Notes under the pieces: generated by a model | Told to the model about the DNA's origin: nothing | Databases searched by the model: none | The model's input: only the letters and a program-made list of their open reading frames with translations | From: Byssochlamys sp. IMV 00236 | Taxonomy: Eukaryota > Ascomycota > Eurotiomycetes > Eurotiales > Thermoascaceae | Length of the DNA: 20,076 bases | Assembly (NCBI GenBank): GCA_001931875.2 | Contig: MSJH02000455.1 | Span: 8,882-28,957 of the forward strand | Direction of reading: 5' to 3' | Made by a program: the position numbers and the translations under genes | Part shown: positions 1 to 10,440 of the stretch, one piece after another | Layout of the letters: each line of letters starts with the position of its first letter | Position numbering within the stretch: position 1 is the first letter of the stretch

Positions 1-34
<34 letters not shown>
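1..34. repeat. Poly-A homopolymer at window start
   Basis: The window opens with an uninterrupted run of 34 A. With the 20-nt poly-T at the other end, this suggests that the assembled contig was broken at homopolymers. The bases after it, up to 75, read as the 3' end of an intron with a CTAAT branch-like site and a TATAG acceptor. Confidence 0.9.
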
Positions 35-35
<1 letters not shown>

Positions 36-75
36 AACTCAATAAAGTCATGAATAAAAACTAATGTCAATATAG

Positions 76-2233
76 ATTTGGCGCATTATTTGCTCTTATT
101 ATGACAGGAATAACCTATCTGTGTAAACGATATCTGAAAGAAGTTCAAACGTCAGAAATGTACATGACAGCACAACGTACTGTCAAGACAGGTTTGGTTG
201 CGAGTGCTATTGTATCAAGCTGGACTTGGGCGGCAACTCTTTTGACAAGTACAGAAGTTGCTTATAAATATGGTGTATCAGTAAGTCAGACCATGTTTTG
301 CTGAATAGATCTAACAATGGAATTGTAGGGACCTATCTGGTATGCCTCTGGTGCTGTTGTTCAAGTATTACTGTTTGCTGTATTAGCCATTGAATTGAAA
401 AGACGAGCTCCCAATGCACATACTTTTCTTGAAGTCGTCTTGGCTCGATACGGAAAAGGTGCCCATGCTGTATATCTTGCATTCTCCTTGTTAACAAACA
501 TTGTAAGTTGAATACACATGTGTGTATAGTCTTTTTTACTAAGCAAAGGAAAAAAAAATAGATTGTTACTGCTATGCTTCTTTTGGGCGGTAGTGCAGTA
601 GTGAATTACTTGACTGGAATGCACACAATTGCTGCTTGCTTTCTTCTTCCTTTGGGTGTCATTGTCTATACACTCTTTGGTGGCATCAAAGCTACCTTCA
701 TGTCTGATTATGCGTAAGTTACATATGAAAATAGAGAAAAAAAAAATCATACCAACACTTCAATAGACATACAGTAGTTATTTTTATCATCATCATCTCT
801 TTTGTATTTACAGTTTATGCTTCTTCTCCCAAAATTGGATCCATCAGCACGATGTACGACTTACTCACAGCTGCATCTGCAGCTTCTCCCATCGCTGACA
901 ACCAAGGTGGTTCACTCGTAACTATGTCTTCCTTACAAGCACTCTTGTTTGGGTAAGTTTAATACATGGAGAAATAAATAAAAGACTCATATATGTTGAT
1001 AGTATCATCAATATTGTCGGTAACTTTGGAACAGTCTTTGTTGATAATGCATATTGGCAACGTGCTATTGCAGCTCACCCACAGTATGCCGTCAAAGCCT
1101 ACCTGATCGGCGGACTTTCCTGGTTTGCGATTCCATTCACATTAGCCACGACAATGGGTCTTGCTGGACGAGCACTTCAAATTGATCTTACACCGTTTGC
1201 TGTCAGTCAAGGTCTTGTCTTGCCTGATGTTGCGGTTGCACTCTTGGGCCAAGCTGGTGGTTTCGCTTGTCTTGTTCTCGTCTTCATGGCCGTAACTAGT
1301 GCCTCATCTGCTGAATTGATTGCTGTTTCTTCTGTTATGACGTATGATGTCTATCGCACCTACATTAGACCCGATGCCGAGGGTAAACAAGTAGTTCACT
1401 TTTCGCATATCTGTGTCATTGCATTTGGTATTCTCATGGGCGTCCTTGCTGTCTTGCTCAACTTGACAGGCATCAACTTGGGATACCTTTATACTCTGGT
1501 AAGTCATTAAATTCTACTATTATTGTGTATTGACCCCTTGCATCAGATGGGTGTATTAATTTCTTCGGCTGTTGTGCCCCTGACCCTTACCTTATTGTGG
1601 AGCAAACAAAACAAGACTGCTGCTATTGTATCACCACTATTTGGTTTTTGTGCCGCAGTTAGCACTTGGCTCGCGGTGACCTATAGCATGTACGGCACCA
1701 TCACTGTGGAGACCACAGCTCAGAATTACCCAATGATGTCTGGCAATATTGTTGCCTTAGTGTCTCCTATCTTTGTCATTCTTCCTCTCAGCTTGATCTG
1801 GCCAGACAATTTTGACTTTGATGCTACTCGAAAGATTGAAAAGATAGATGACTCTAATGATATTGGACATGAAGCATCCAAGATAACGCAAGATGAACTG
1901 ATATCCATGGCCAAGTCCTCCAGATTTGCAAAGATATCAAGTGCGGTCTTATCATTAGCTCTCTTTATCCTTTGGCCACTACCCATGTTCTTTTCGAGGT
2001 ACATCTTTTCCAAGTCCTTCTTTACCGGGTGGGTAGTTGTATCCATCATCTGGATGTTTTGTAGCTTCTTTGCTGTTGGTATCTATCCTGTCTATGAGGC
2101 ACGACATACACTCGTCAATGTGACTCGGGAGTTATGGCGAGATCTGACAGGCCAACATGTACCTAACTTACCACAGGCAACACATCTATCTGAAGAGAAC
2201 ATTGTTGTTTATACAAACGAAAAGAAAGTTTAA
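76..2233 (+). CDS. DUR3: Urea/sodium symporter, DUR3 family (5' partial)
   Basis: Plasma-membrane transporter of the sodium:solute symporter superfamily. DUR3 members take up urea, and polyamines in yeast, with a cation. Exons are 76-280, 329-502, 562-713, 767-952, 1003-1498 and 1547-2233; all junctions are phase-consistent (1900 nt, one carried-in base plus 632 codons and the stop). Family landmarks are the TVKTGL...[11 protein letters not shown] segment, [29 protein letters not shown], a [12 protein letters not shown] segment, [10 protein letters not shown] and the [10 protein letters not shown] stretch. Many hydrophobic helices are visible. DUR3 proteins are roughly 650-735 residues, so about 50 N-terminal residues in at least one exon lie upstream of the window. 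The last exon encodes two helices joined by a charged loop and a hydrophilic tail. Introns are 48-59 nt. Substrate is inferred from family similarity. Confidence 0.93.
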
Positions 2234-2402
2234 TAAATTATTGGCTCAGTTGAAGTTACCCCGATTGATGAAACCTTAATCGTTTAAGGAAAAACGCCCT
2301 CTTCATTTCTTTATTTTCGCCCCCCTTTTTTGTTCTAAATTTCTTATTTCTTTTTTTTTTTTTTTTTTCTAAACTTTTTTTCTTGAAATGTCATTTCAAG
2401 AG
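2234..2402. other. Intergenic spacer with poly-T tract
   Basis: This is the spacer between the symporter stop and the start proposed for the NDP kinase-like gene. It holds an AATAAA-like element just after the stop and long T-rich runs, including an 18-nt poly-T near 2350. No gene is visible. Confidence 0.6.
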
Positions 2403-5400
2403 ATGCATAAAGCTGATGTACGTCTTTAGTTTAAAGAAAAAGCTAATATTAATATATGCTTTTATTAGGAAAATAGTAGCTTATTACTAGAACAAGGTAA
2501 AAAAAAAAAAGAAAAAGGGTTATGCGCGCGACCCTGATTTTATAACTCATGATTGGATATGTTCTAACCTCATCCATATATACAATATATATATTCAGGA
2601 ACAAGCCAAGTCAAGGTAAATATATGATGTGTGGGATGATATATGATGGAAAACTGATGATTTCATTTTAGCAAAAGACACTAGCCATTATTAAACCTGA
2701 TGCATATCATGCCAAGGACAAAATCATTGAGCGTATCCGACAAGAAGGATTCACGATCGTTCAAGAAAGAGAGATCACCTTGACAGAAGAAACAGCTAGA
2801 CTCTTTTACAAAGAACACGAAGCTAAACCATTCTATGAGGATGTTGTAAAGTGGATAAGCAGGTAACTGTACAACGTTACATCAAGGCAAAACTTTTTTT
2901 TGTTAATTCATCTTTCTATAGTTCGCCCATTTATGCGATGGTTCTCGAAAAGGAAGACGCTGTGCAGTCATGGAGACTGCTCATAGGCCCAACAGACTCG
3001 AATAAAGCCAAGGCAACTGAGCAAAATAGGTAAAAAGCAAAATGCAAGACATACAAATAGGGCTTATAACCCACGTTTTTCATGTTCCTATAATAGTATC
3101 CGAGCTCTCTTTGGTACAGACGCGTTACATAATGCCGTACATGGGAGCGACTGCCATACAAATGCAGAAAGAGAAATCGATCTCTTGTTTGGCCAATCTG
3201 ATCGCGATAGTGATTCAAGCAAGGAAAGTTTAGCTATACAAGATAATACCGATTTGAGTGTCCATACAGCTGATCATGTTGAACATACTCATCAGTCTGA
3301 AGAAAAGTCAGATGATGCTATTTTAACAACAGATAAAAGAGACGCTACTCAAGAAGCGTCTATGAACCAAACAGAACAAGAGGCAGCAAAAGAGATAGAG
3401 CAGCCGAAAGATGCATCTGAACAGGCAAATGACCAGCCTGAACAGAAAAGCAGCCATGATGAAAAGCAACAGGGTACAGAAGAACAAGCCAACGTGACTA
3501 CTGGAACCGCTGCCAACGAAAAAACTGACCTTGTTACACCTGTGTTGACACAGTCAGAGGAGCAGCAGGCGACCGAACACGACCCATTTGAGACTGTGGA
3601 AATAACGAATGATGTCCAAGAACATGAGGTTTATGAGCAAATTGTGACTGAGGTATCTGTCATTGAAGAGCAAGAAAGCTCTACTATTTTGTCAAAGGAG
3701 CAAATAAACAAGCCCAACCAAATCTCTGAGATGACTGTGGAAAAAGATGATGCTCAGGAAGAGCAAAAACAAGAAGAAAAAGAGCAAGAAACAACAATCG
3801 AGACTGTATCTTTGCTAGAAGTAGCACAAAAACATGAGGTGTCCGCAGTAACGGAACAAGTGGTGCACACTGAAGTTATCACCAAGGACATCAAGCAAGA
3901 AACTATCAATGATATTAAAACGACAGAGAATGTTGATGACGAAGCCACAACAGCTGAGAATATAAAGGATAGCGCTGAAAGCAAAGTCGCCGAAACCATA
4001 AATGGTCACAATGAAAATAAAGTTGATGACACAGTGAAGCATGAAGATAAAGTTACAGAAAAGAGCAATGACGAAAGTAAAGTGCCAGAGATTGCAAAGA
4101 ATGATGACAGCTGTAAAGCTTCTGTTGCTACAAAGGCTGATGACGAAAGTAAAGTTGCGGACAAGAACGAAGACGGAGCTTCATCCGCTGAAGTAGAACA
4201 CAAAGAATTAGTAGAGCAGGGTGATGTTAAAACCGAAGAGGCCAAGCAAGAACAAGTAGATACAATAGTAAAGGAAGAACCTGTAGAGGCACAGGAAAAT
4301 AAAGTTGAAGAAAATGTTAAGCGGGAGGCTTCAGTAAACAAAGAACCTGTGAGCATTCATGAAGATCAACATCAAACAAACGCACGTACAGAGCAAACAA
4401 GTATCAAGGACGTCATTGAAACCTTAACCCCTGAAAACAATGTATCACCTGCTGTAGAGATATCGGCATCGACAAGTACAGAAAGTGCCGATGTAAACAA
4501 GGTTGAGACAGGTGATGCAGACACAGTGCAAATTAACAGTCAGGGAACGGCTATTGCAGATGGCATCGAAAGCGAGACAGAGGTGACAACGAATGATGAA
4601 CCTTATAAGCCCGATGAGGCTGAACAAGAAGAACATTCACTTTTGGACGGTGAAGAGCACTTGATCGAAACTGTTGTCCACACAGACGAACTGAAAGACA
4701 TGATGGAAGAAGCTGAAGTAAATAATGATGTCACTACTAAAGAAAATGGTGAAAAGGAAAATGAAGGAAAGGATGATACGGAAGAGTCGGCTCCTTCTGT
4801 CACTCCTGAAAATCAAGACAGGTTGACAGCTAGCGACCATGTTGAGGAGAGCAGTTCGTCACATACTGAAGAACACCAGACAGTAAGTTAAACGCATATG
4901 ACTTAAATTTTACTCATACCTTTATAAGATTTCTAGAGATTCTAGCTCTACTGCAAACAGCAGCAATACAGATAATCACAAGGAAGCAAAAGACAAATCT
5001 GGTGTAACCAAAACCAAGAAGACTATAGTTAAGAAGGAAAGCAAGACAGTAACAAAGAAACCATTGTCAAAGAAAGCAGAATCTACTGTTTCTAGGCTTT
5101 CAAATGTTAAGAAACCTGTTGCTAATGAAGAAAAAAAGACGCACACAACAACAGTAACCAAGCCAGCTCGTGTACCCCGCGTTGCTACTTTGACTAAAAA
5201 GACGACAACAGAAGAGAAAAAGTCAGCAGAAGAAAAGCCAAAAAAGGTCAAATCGACCACTAAATCATTGGTCTCCCGATTGACAGCACCAACGGAAGCC
5301 AGTGCACGTAGAAAGACAACTTCCGCTGTTGTGCATGAGAAAAAGTCAACTGATTCTGTTGAACCTAAAAAAAAATCAACTAGCCCTACGAGTACAACCG

Positions 5401-6283
5401 TCAAGACAATAAAGAAAACAACCACTACTACTAATAATACTAATACTGCTAATACTACCGCTAATCATCATGAACCTAAAGGGACTCTCCGCACTGCAAC
5501 CGAAAAGCGTGCTACTCGCACATCACCTCCTAGTTCTACAACAACTATAAAAAAGGTAGTATTGGCATGAATAGTATAATATAAATAGCTAATCGACCCC
5601 TTTTCTCCTTACCTCCTTAACTTTAGGTCACCTCCTCAAAACTTAATAATGACACTCATAAAGACACGACATCCCGTGTGTCTGGAACCTTGACAAGAAA
5701 GGAAATGCAGAAAAAACCCGTGAAAAAGGTAGCTGCCAAATCTGCTCATGGAAAGAAGGAAGAAACCAGTAAGAAAGATGTTAAAGAAACAAAAAAGGAA
5801 GCTACACCAAAGGCTCATGTTGAAGAGCAAAAAGAAAGCGATGATGATCATAAGCAGGAAGTTGATGTTGAACAAGAGGAGCATCAAAAGAAGGAGACAG
5901 AGCAAGAAGAAAAGAAACAAGAGATAATTATTGTAGAGACTCATGAAGAAGAAATCATAGAGCACAATGAGATTCATAAAGAAGAATCTGTAAAGCACAA
6001 TGAACCTCATGAAGAGACCAAAGCACAAGATGAGCCTCATGCAGAAGAGACTAAAGAACATGATGATCCTCAAAACGAGTCTCCCAAAGATAATCATGTT
6101 AATCTTGCTCCTGAACAGCCAAAGCAAGAAGAAAGGAAACGATCCCATTCACCTGAAATTGCTTCTATCCGCAACAAGTTCGAAGCACTTCAAGCTGCTT
6201 CCATAGCTACAAGCCAATCTAAAGAACTCCGATCTAAATCTCCAAATCGCGTATCCGATATGATTAATCGCTTTACCCACTAA
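2403..6283 (+). CDS. Group II nucleoside diphosphate kinase (NME5/6-like) with giant charged tail
   Basis: Predicted 1142-aa protein in eight exons: 2403-2417, 2469-2496, 2599-2615, 2672-2862, 2922-3029, 3097-4882, 4929-5555 and 5627-6283. Residues about 21-152 form an NDP kinase domain, which transfers gamma-phosphate between nucleotides through a phosphohistidine. The family's catalytic residues look intact: K28 in KPD, Y66, F74, R102, T108, R122, N132 and H135 in the NAVHGSD motif. The longer loop GPTDSNKAKATEQNSIR matches group II (NME5/NME6 type) rather than the short housekeeping enzyme. The rest is low complexity: an acidic Glu/Asp-rich part to about residue 715, a basic Lys/Thr/Ser-rich part to about 924, then a Glu/Lys/His-rich part ending in RFTH. 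The start was chosen because three tiny exons (15, 28 and 17 nt) join in frame with good donors, branch points and acceptors. Exon 7 uses a TATAAG acceptor, because the nearby CTAG gives a stop. The tail's role is unknown. An alternative is that the tail is a separate gene, but exon 6 joins domain and tail in one open frame. Confidence 0.8.
3973..4314 (+). repeat. Degenerate E-(S/N/D)-K-V repeats in the acidic tail
   Basis: Within exon 6, short motifs of the form (acidic)-(S/N/D)-K-V-x-(D/E) recur. I read AESKVAE, NENKVDD, HEDKVTE, DESKVPE, DESKVAD and ENKVEE. Two copies share a 14-nt identical core (gacgaaagtaaagt). This looks like local expansion of a short acidic repeat unit. Confidence 0.6.
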
Positions 6284-6320
6284 AAAGTTTTTTTTTATTT
6301 TTTTATTTCCTTGTAAAACA
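6284..6320 (+). promoter_or_regulatory. 37-bp tandem intergenic gap
   Basis: Only 37 bp, almost all A/T, separate the stop of the NDP kinase-tail gene from the HSCB start. There is a T-rich run but no recognisable core promoter. The downstream promoter may lie inside the upstream gene's last exon, or the 5' UTR may be extremely short. Confidence 0.5.
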
Positions 6321-7182
6321 ATGAATATAATAAAAAGATTGTCAACAACAACAACAAGACCCGTATTAAGTTATGGTTATACAAAGAGATATTTTACAGT
6401 AACCAGGACCTGCAGACATATGAGTCAGAACAAGACATGCTGGCAATGTCAAGCAACCAATAAACCAACTGCGCTATTTTGTGAAAATAAAGTATGTAAT
6501 GTCATTCAACCCATTCCACCCGAGTTGAACTTTTTTCACTTGTTTGAAGCTGGAAATGGAGATACCAAGTAAGTACATATACAGTTCAGCTTGAGAATTC
6601 ATTTTCACATGGGATAGACAGGAGCCCACGTTTGATATAGACTTGAAGGCACTTAGGAGAAGATTTTTATTACTTCAGCAAAAGGCACATCCAGATAGTT
6701 ATTCAAACTCACACAAGGTAAAGTTGCATGTTATATGTGATGGTACTAACCATATGTTAGCGTGAACACGAGTATGCACAGCTGCAGTCATCCGTGATTA
6801 ATAAAGCGTACAACACATTAAAGAACCCTTTGACGAGAGCCAAATACATACTCCAACAACAGGGTCAAAAGATAGAAGAACATGATTCATTAGAGAATCC
6901 AGAGTTATTGATGGAAGTAATGGAGCTGCGTGAAGAGTTAGAAGAGGCATCAAGTAAAGAAGAATTAGAAGCAATTAAACAAAAGAACGATGGTAATAGA
7001 TAATATATGCATATAATGCTATGTGTAAACTAATAAGTAAACCTGTATGTATAGAAAAATACAAGGAAACTGTACAAAAATTGAAGGACGCATTTGATAA
7101 AAAAGATTACATGCATGCAAAAGAATTAACTATTGAGTTACAATATTGGTCAAGCATTCAAAAAGCAATTCATGATAAATAA
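6321..7182 (+). CDS. HSCB: Mitochondrial Fe-S cluster co-chaperone HSCB/Jac1
   Basis: J-type co-chaperone that brings the iron-sulfur scaffold protein to mitochondrial Hsp70 for cluster transfer. Exons are 6321-6568, 6618-6717, 6761-6992 and 7055-7182; the model is 235 aa, typical of eukaryotic HSCB. The N-terminus is rich in Arg, Ser and Thr and poor in acidic residues, as expected of a mitochondrial presequence. A zinc-binding-like cluster follows (C40, C43, C54, C59; CWQC then CENKVC), as in animal HSCB and unlike yeast Jac1. The J domain spans about residues 69-145 with the HPD motif at 107-109 (KAHPDSY). The C-terminal three-helix scaffold-binding region contains LENPELLMEVMELREELE. Exon 2 begins after GGGATAG, because the later CAG acceptor leads to an immediate stop. 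Intron 2 has a perfect TACTAAC branch point, and AATAAA follows the stop. Confidence 0.95.
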
Positions 7183-7407
7183 ATAAAACAGAGAACTGTG
7201 TGTGTATTTGTTTTATTTATAAACTAACCCATTTTATTATCGTTCCAACGCATACTGAGGATAGTATTTTACATGTTCCTTTTTTGTTTCACCGATTTTT
7301 TACATATATTTTAGGTTATTTTTATTTTTATTTTTTTTTCTTCCTTCTTTTCTCCCTTTTTATTCTTTGCTTTTATCAAAAAAAAAAACTTTAATTATAA
7401 TTATTGA
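7183..7407. other. Spacer and 5' leader of the Cdc24-like gene
   Basis: An AT-rich spacer of about 225 bp. It carries AATAAA right after the HSCB stop, and a long pyrimidine-rich (T/C) stretch from about 7270 to 7380 just before the RhoGEF start, typical of fungal promoters or leaders. No further gene is visible. Confidence 0.5.
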
Positions 7408-10080
7408 ATGGCTACCTTGACTCTTAACGGAAGGATGCCACCTTCTTCGGTAACCACGACAACCGTACCTACCATGGATACACCACCGCTTACACCAATG
7501 CTAAAACCATTTATGATGAGTCCGACAAGTGCTGTGAATCATTCTGGATCTTTATACCATAATTGCCGCTCAGTCCTAGATAAATTATCTTTAATCGACG
7601 GAATGACAGAATACCTTGATAAACAGGCAGATACAACAGATCCTCTATCAAAACTTACTGCCATTTGTCGTCAAGGCTTTCCATTATGCAAATTATACAA
7701 TGCTTTGAATCCTACCGAACCACTTAGCGTAGACACAGATCCGAATTTGAATGCCCGTAATTCTTGCAAAGCCAATGTATACCACTTCATTGTCGCTTGT
7801 CGTGACAAGCTACTATTTCCTGAAGAAGACATGTTTACCATCTCTGATCTTTATCAGGACGATACCAACGGCTTTGTAAAGGTAAAAAGTTGTTGATATC
7901 TCATTATTTCTTTCTTTGTTCCTTAATGAATCTAATGATATTTCTTGTTCCATTTATAGGTTGTTCATACAATCAATAAGCTATTGCAATTATTGGAGGA
8001 GCGGGGATTGATTGTTGTTAGGTCTTCCAATAGGAACTCAGATCCAAATGCTCCTAAAAATACAAGAGACAAAGTTGTATTGGAACTACTTGAGACTGAA
8101 CGCAAGTATGTTCAAGATATGGAGATACTTCAGGTATGATGACATCTTGCTCTTTTTTTTTTATTCTTACTAATATACATCCCTTTATAGAACTACATGC
8201 GTGAACTACAGAGTCAGAAAGTAATATCTCCTGACACAATACATTACTTATTTGGCAACTTGAATGCCTTGGTTGATTTTCAACGCCGCTTCCTTATCCA
8301 ACTGGAAGAGATCGCTGAAAAGTCTCCTCAGGAGCAAAGGATTGGCAATCTGTTTCTTCAAATGGAGAATTCCTTCTCTGTGTATGAACCTTATTGCGCA
8401 AATTATTATTCTGCTCAAGACTTGGTTGTACAAGAAACTCCTCGTCTAATGAAATTAGCTGACATTCTGGATCCTACATATCAGCTGCCTTCTTTGCTTA
8501 TCAAGCCAGTCCAACGAATCTGCAAGTATCCTCTTCTCCTACAGGAACTAGTCAAGAGTACAAACAAGGATTTCCCCTATTATTATGAATCTCTCGAAGC
8601 TGTTGATGCTATTAAACGTGTAGCCGAAAAAGTAAATGAAACTCAGCGACAGCACGAGAACGTCCAAGCTGTTCAGGAGCTCAAAAAACGATTGGATGAC
8701 TTGAATAATTTACCTCTGGATGGTTTTGGCAATCTTTTGATGCAAGATAAGCTGTTTACCATGACTGCTGATAATCATGAACGCGAACTTCATGCATTTC
8801 TTTTTGAGCGAACATTACTCCTCTGCAAGGAATCAAAGGGCAACAATATCCTCCCGACTAATACCTTGTCCAAGAAGAAACGTCGTGGTAGTCTTGTGCC
8901 CAAAGTGATTGCTGATGCCGGGTGTATCTCGGAAATGAAGAGTCAGTGTAACAAGAACGGTGTTTGGTCTATGTCAATACGTTTGAATGAACACGAACTG
9001 AAGCAGTTATCGATCAAGTTCCGTAACGAAGAACAACTGAAGCTATGGTCCGCAGCCTTAATCAAGGTACAAAAGAAGGCACTTGAGTCTGAAGCTGAAT
9101 TACTCTCTATGCAACTGGCTTCTCGTACCTATGACGACTATGATGAGGAAGATCTCTATGGTGATGAAGACGAAGAAGATTATCACTCTACGAGCACGAC
9201 TACCACGTCAACAACCGCTAGGTCTCGTTCTGGATCCTTCAGTAGTCATCATCATGTCATGGTGCCACCCTTGATCCTCAAGGCTTCTCAAAGCACAAGT
9301 GTAGGACGTCCCCATCAGAACGTCCCTGGAATGAACCTGTCACCTTTGCCTCGATCCAATTCGAGCTTTTCAACCGTGTCACAGAATCACTATAACTATT
9401 ACCCAGTTTCACCTCCTCCTTCTCATCCTTCGTCACCTATATCAAGTACTACTCGAGCAGTCAATACCAATGCCTTTTGTTGGCCAGAGGATAATATACC
9501 CGAATTACCTAGTGAAGCATTTGTGCAGCAACACTTGCATCAACATACACTTGCTAAAACGGGTCGCTCAAAGTCTCAACCCTCTGGTGAATCAAAGAAT
9601 CAGCAATCACCCTTGCCTAATAACCGCCTTCGTTCACAGAGCAGTCCAAACTTGATGAAGAATGCAAACACTGTATCGCAGATCATGGAGTCTTTGCCAC
9701 CTCTTCGTCAGTCTATTGGTAAGCCGTCGGAACCTGAAATGAAACCATCTACGAGTACCCGTTTGGCCGATATTGTCATGACTCCTTCCAGTACGACCAG
9801 TACACCAACTTCATCCTCTGGAGCTATGAAGGTTAAGCTCAACTTCAATAACAACATTTATGTCATTGTGACAAATCAAAATATCACTTTTTATGATTTA
9901 ATGGAAAAGATAGATCGAAAAATCCGATTGATAGCCAATCTTAAGCCTACAGATGTGCTTCGCTTAAAGTATCAAGATGAAGAACGAGATTTTATCACCA
10001 TCAATTCAGACGATGATGTTCAGATGGCCTTTGAGGCTGGTGGAAGCACTAACACTGCCAATCTCTTTGTTAGTATCTAA
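7408..10080 (+). CDS. CDC24: Cdc24-like Rho/Cdc42 guanine nucleotide exchange factor
   Basis: Exchange factor predicted to load GTP on Cdc42 during polarised growth at the cell cortex. Exons are 7408-7881, 7960-8133 and 8191-10080; 845 aa, against 854 in yeast Cdc24. Domain order matches Cdc24: an N-terminal Ser/Thr/Pro-rich segment, a CDC24-type calponin-like region (about 50-165, with CRQGFPLCKLYNAL), a DH domain (about 194-372, starting KVVLELLETERKYVQDM and containing LIKPVQRICKYPLLLQEL at about 319), and a PH domain (about 385-510, with HAFLFERTLLLCKE and a basic SKKKRRGS loop). A long Ser/Pro/Thr-rich linker with an acidic patch (YDDYDEEDLYGDEDEEDY) follows, then a C-terminal PB1 domain (762-845) with the OPCA core KYQDEERDFITINSDDDV. 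PB1 normally binds a Bem1-type scaffold. All junctions are phase 0. Confidence 0.96.
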
Positions 10081-10134
10081 AGTCCTATTGCCCAAAACCT
10101 TCATTTCACCTTCTATGAATATGGTTCTATATAT

Positions 10135-10156
10135 CACACACACACACACACACACA
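10135..10156. repeat. (CA)11 microsatellite
   Basis: Eleven perfect CA dinucleotides in the presumed 3' UTR of the Cdc24-like gene. Confidence 0.95.
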
Positions 10157-10340
10157 TACCCTTACCCTGTCCTTTCTTTAGATGTATTATGTTTTAGCTA
10201 TGTTACCTCTCATTAACCCCTCCTCCTCCCTATTGTAGACATTCCTTTTGATTTATATAATTTGTAAATATTCCGTTCCTTTTTCGTTTCAATACGTATA
10301 TATCTCACACAATAAAAAGTTTTTTCCGTAAAATTTAAAA

Positions 10341-10391
10341 ATGGAAGCTGACACACAATGGGGAAAAGATTTCCCAATGTTGTCTTTTTAG
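10341..10391 (+). promoter_or_regulatory. Candidate uORF (16 aa) before the MFS transporter
   Basis: An AAAATGG-context ATG opens a 16-codon frame (MEADTQWGKDFPMLSF) ending in TAG, 49 nt before the transporter ATG at 10441. The transporter frame is open upstream to 10393 but without an ATG, so 10441 is the first in-frame start. Whether the uORF lies in the mRNA is unknown. Confidence 0.35.
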
Positions 10392-10440
10392 TGTGGATCA
10401 GATCTTTTTTAAGGATGTCTTATCCTTTCTTCTTTCCTTT

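Larger units (their letters stand above)
10081..10440. other. 3' UTR, spacer and leader before the MFS gene
   Basis: This 360-bp stretch holds a (CA)n microsatellite, C/T-rich DNA, an AATAAA near 10311 as probable poly(A) signal for the Cdc24-like gene, and a short upstream ORF ahead of the MFS start. No other gene is seen. Confidence 0.6.

Noticed and set aside
2581..2637. Start of the NDP kinase gene at the ATG near 2550, reading into the 17-nt exon
   Set aside because: That frame is open to the donor but joins exon 4 in the wrong phase and reaches a stop within eight codons.
3754..4840. Several minus-strand frames of 60-116 codons rich in Ser, Phe and Val opposite the acidic tail
   Set aside because: They are mirror frames of the Glu/Lys/Thr-rich coding sequence; composition follows from the opposite strand and no motif is present.
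4937..4950. Acceptor TTTCTAG at 4936 for exon 7 of the NDP kinase gene
   Set aside because: It gives an immediate in-frame TAG; the upstream TATAAG acceptor at 4928 keeps the frame open.
5636..6148. A 170-codon minus-strand frame rich in Phe, Leu and Met that looks like a membrane protein
   Set aside because: It lies opposite the Glu/Lys/His-rich last exon, whose GAA/AAG codons read as TTC/CTT on the other strand; no start context or membrane-family motif.
10393..10440. Upstream extension of the MFS transporter to 10393
   Set aside because: The codon at 10393 is GTG, not ATG; the first in-frame ATG is at 10441.
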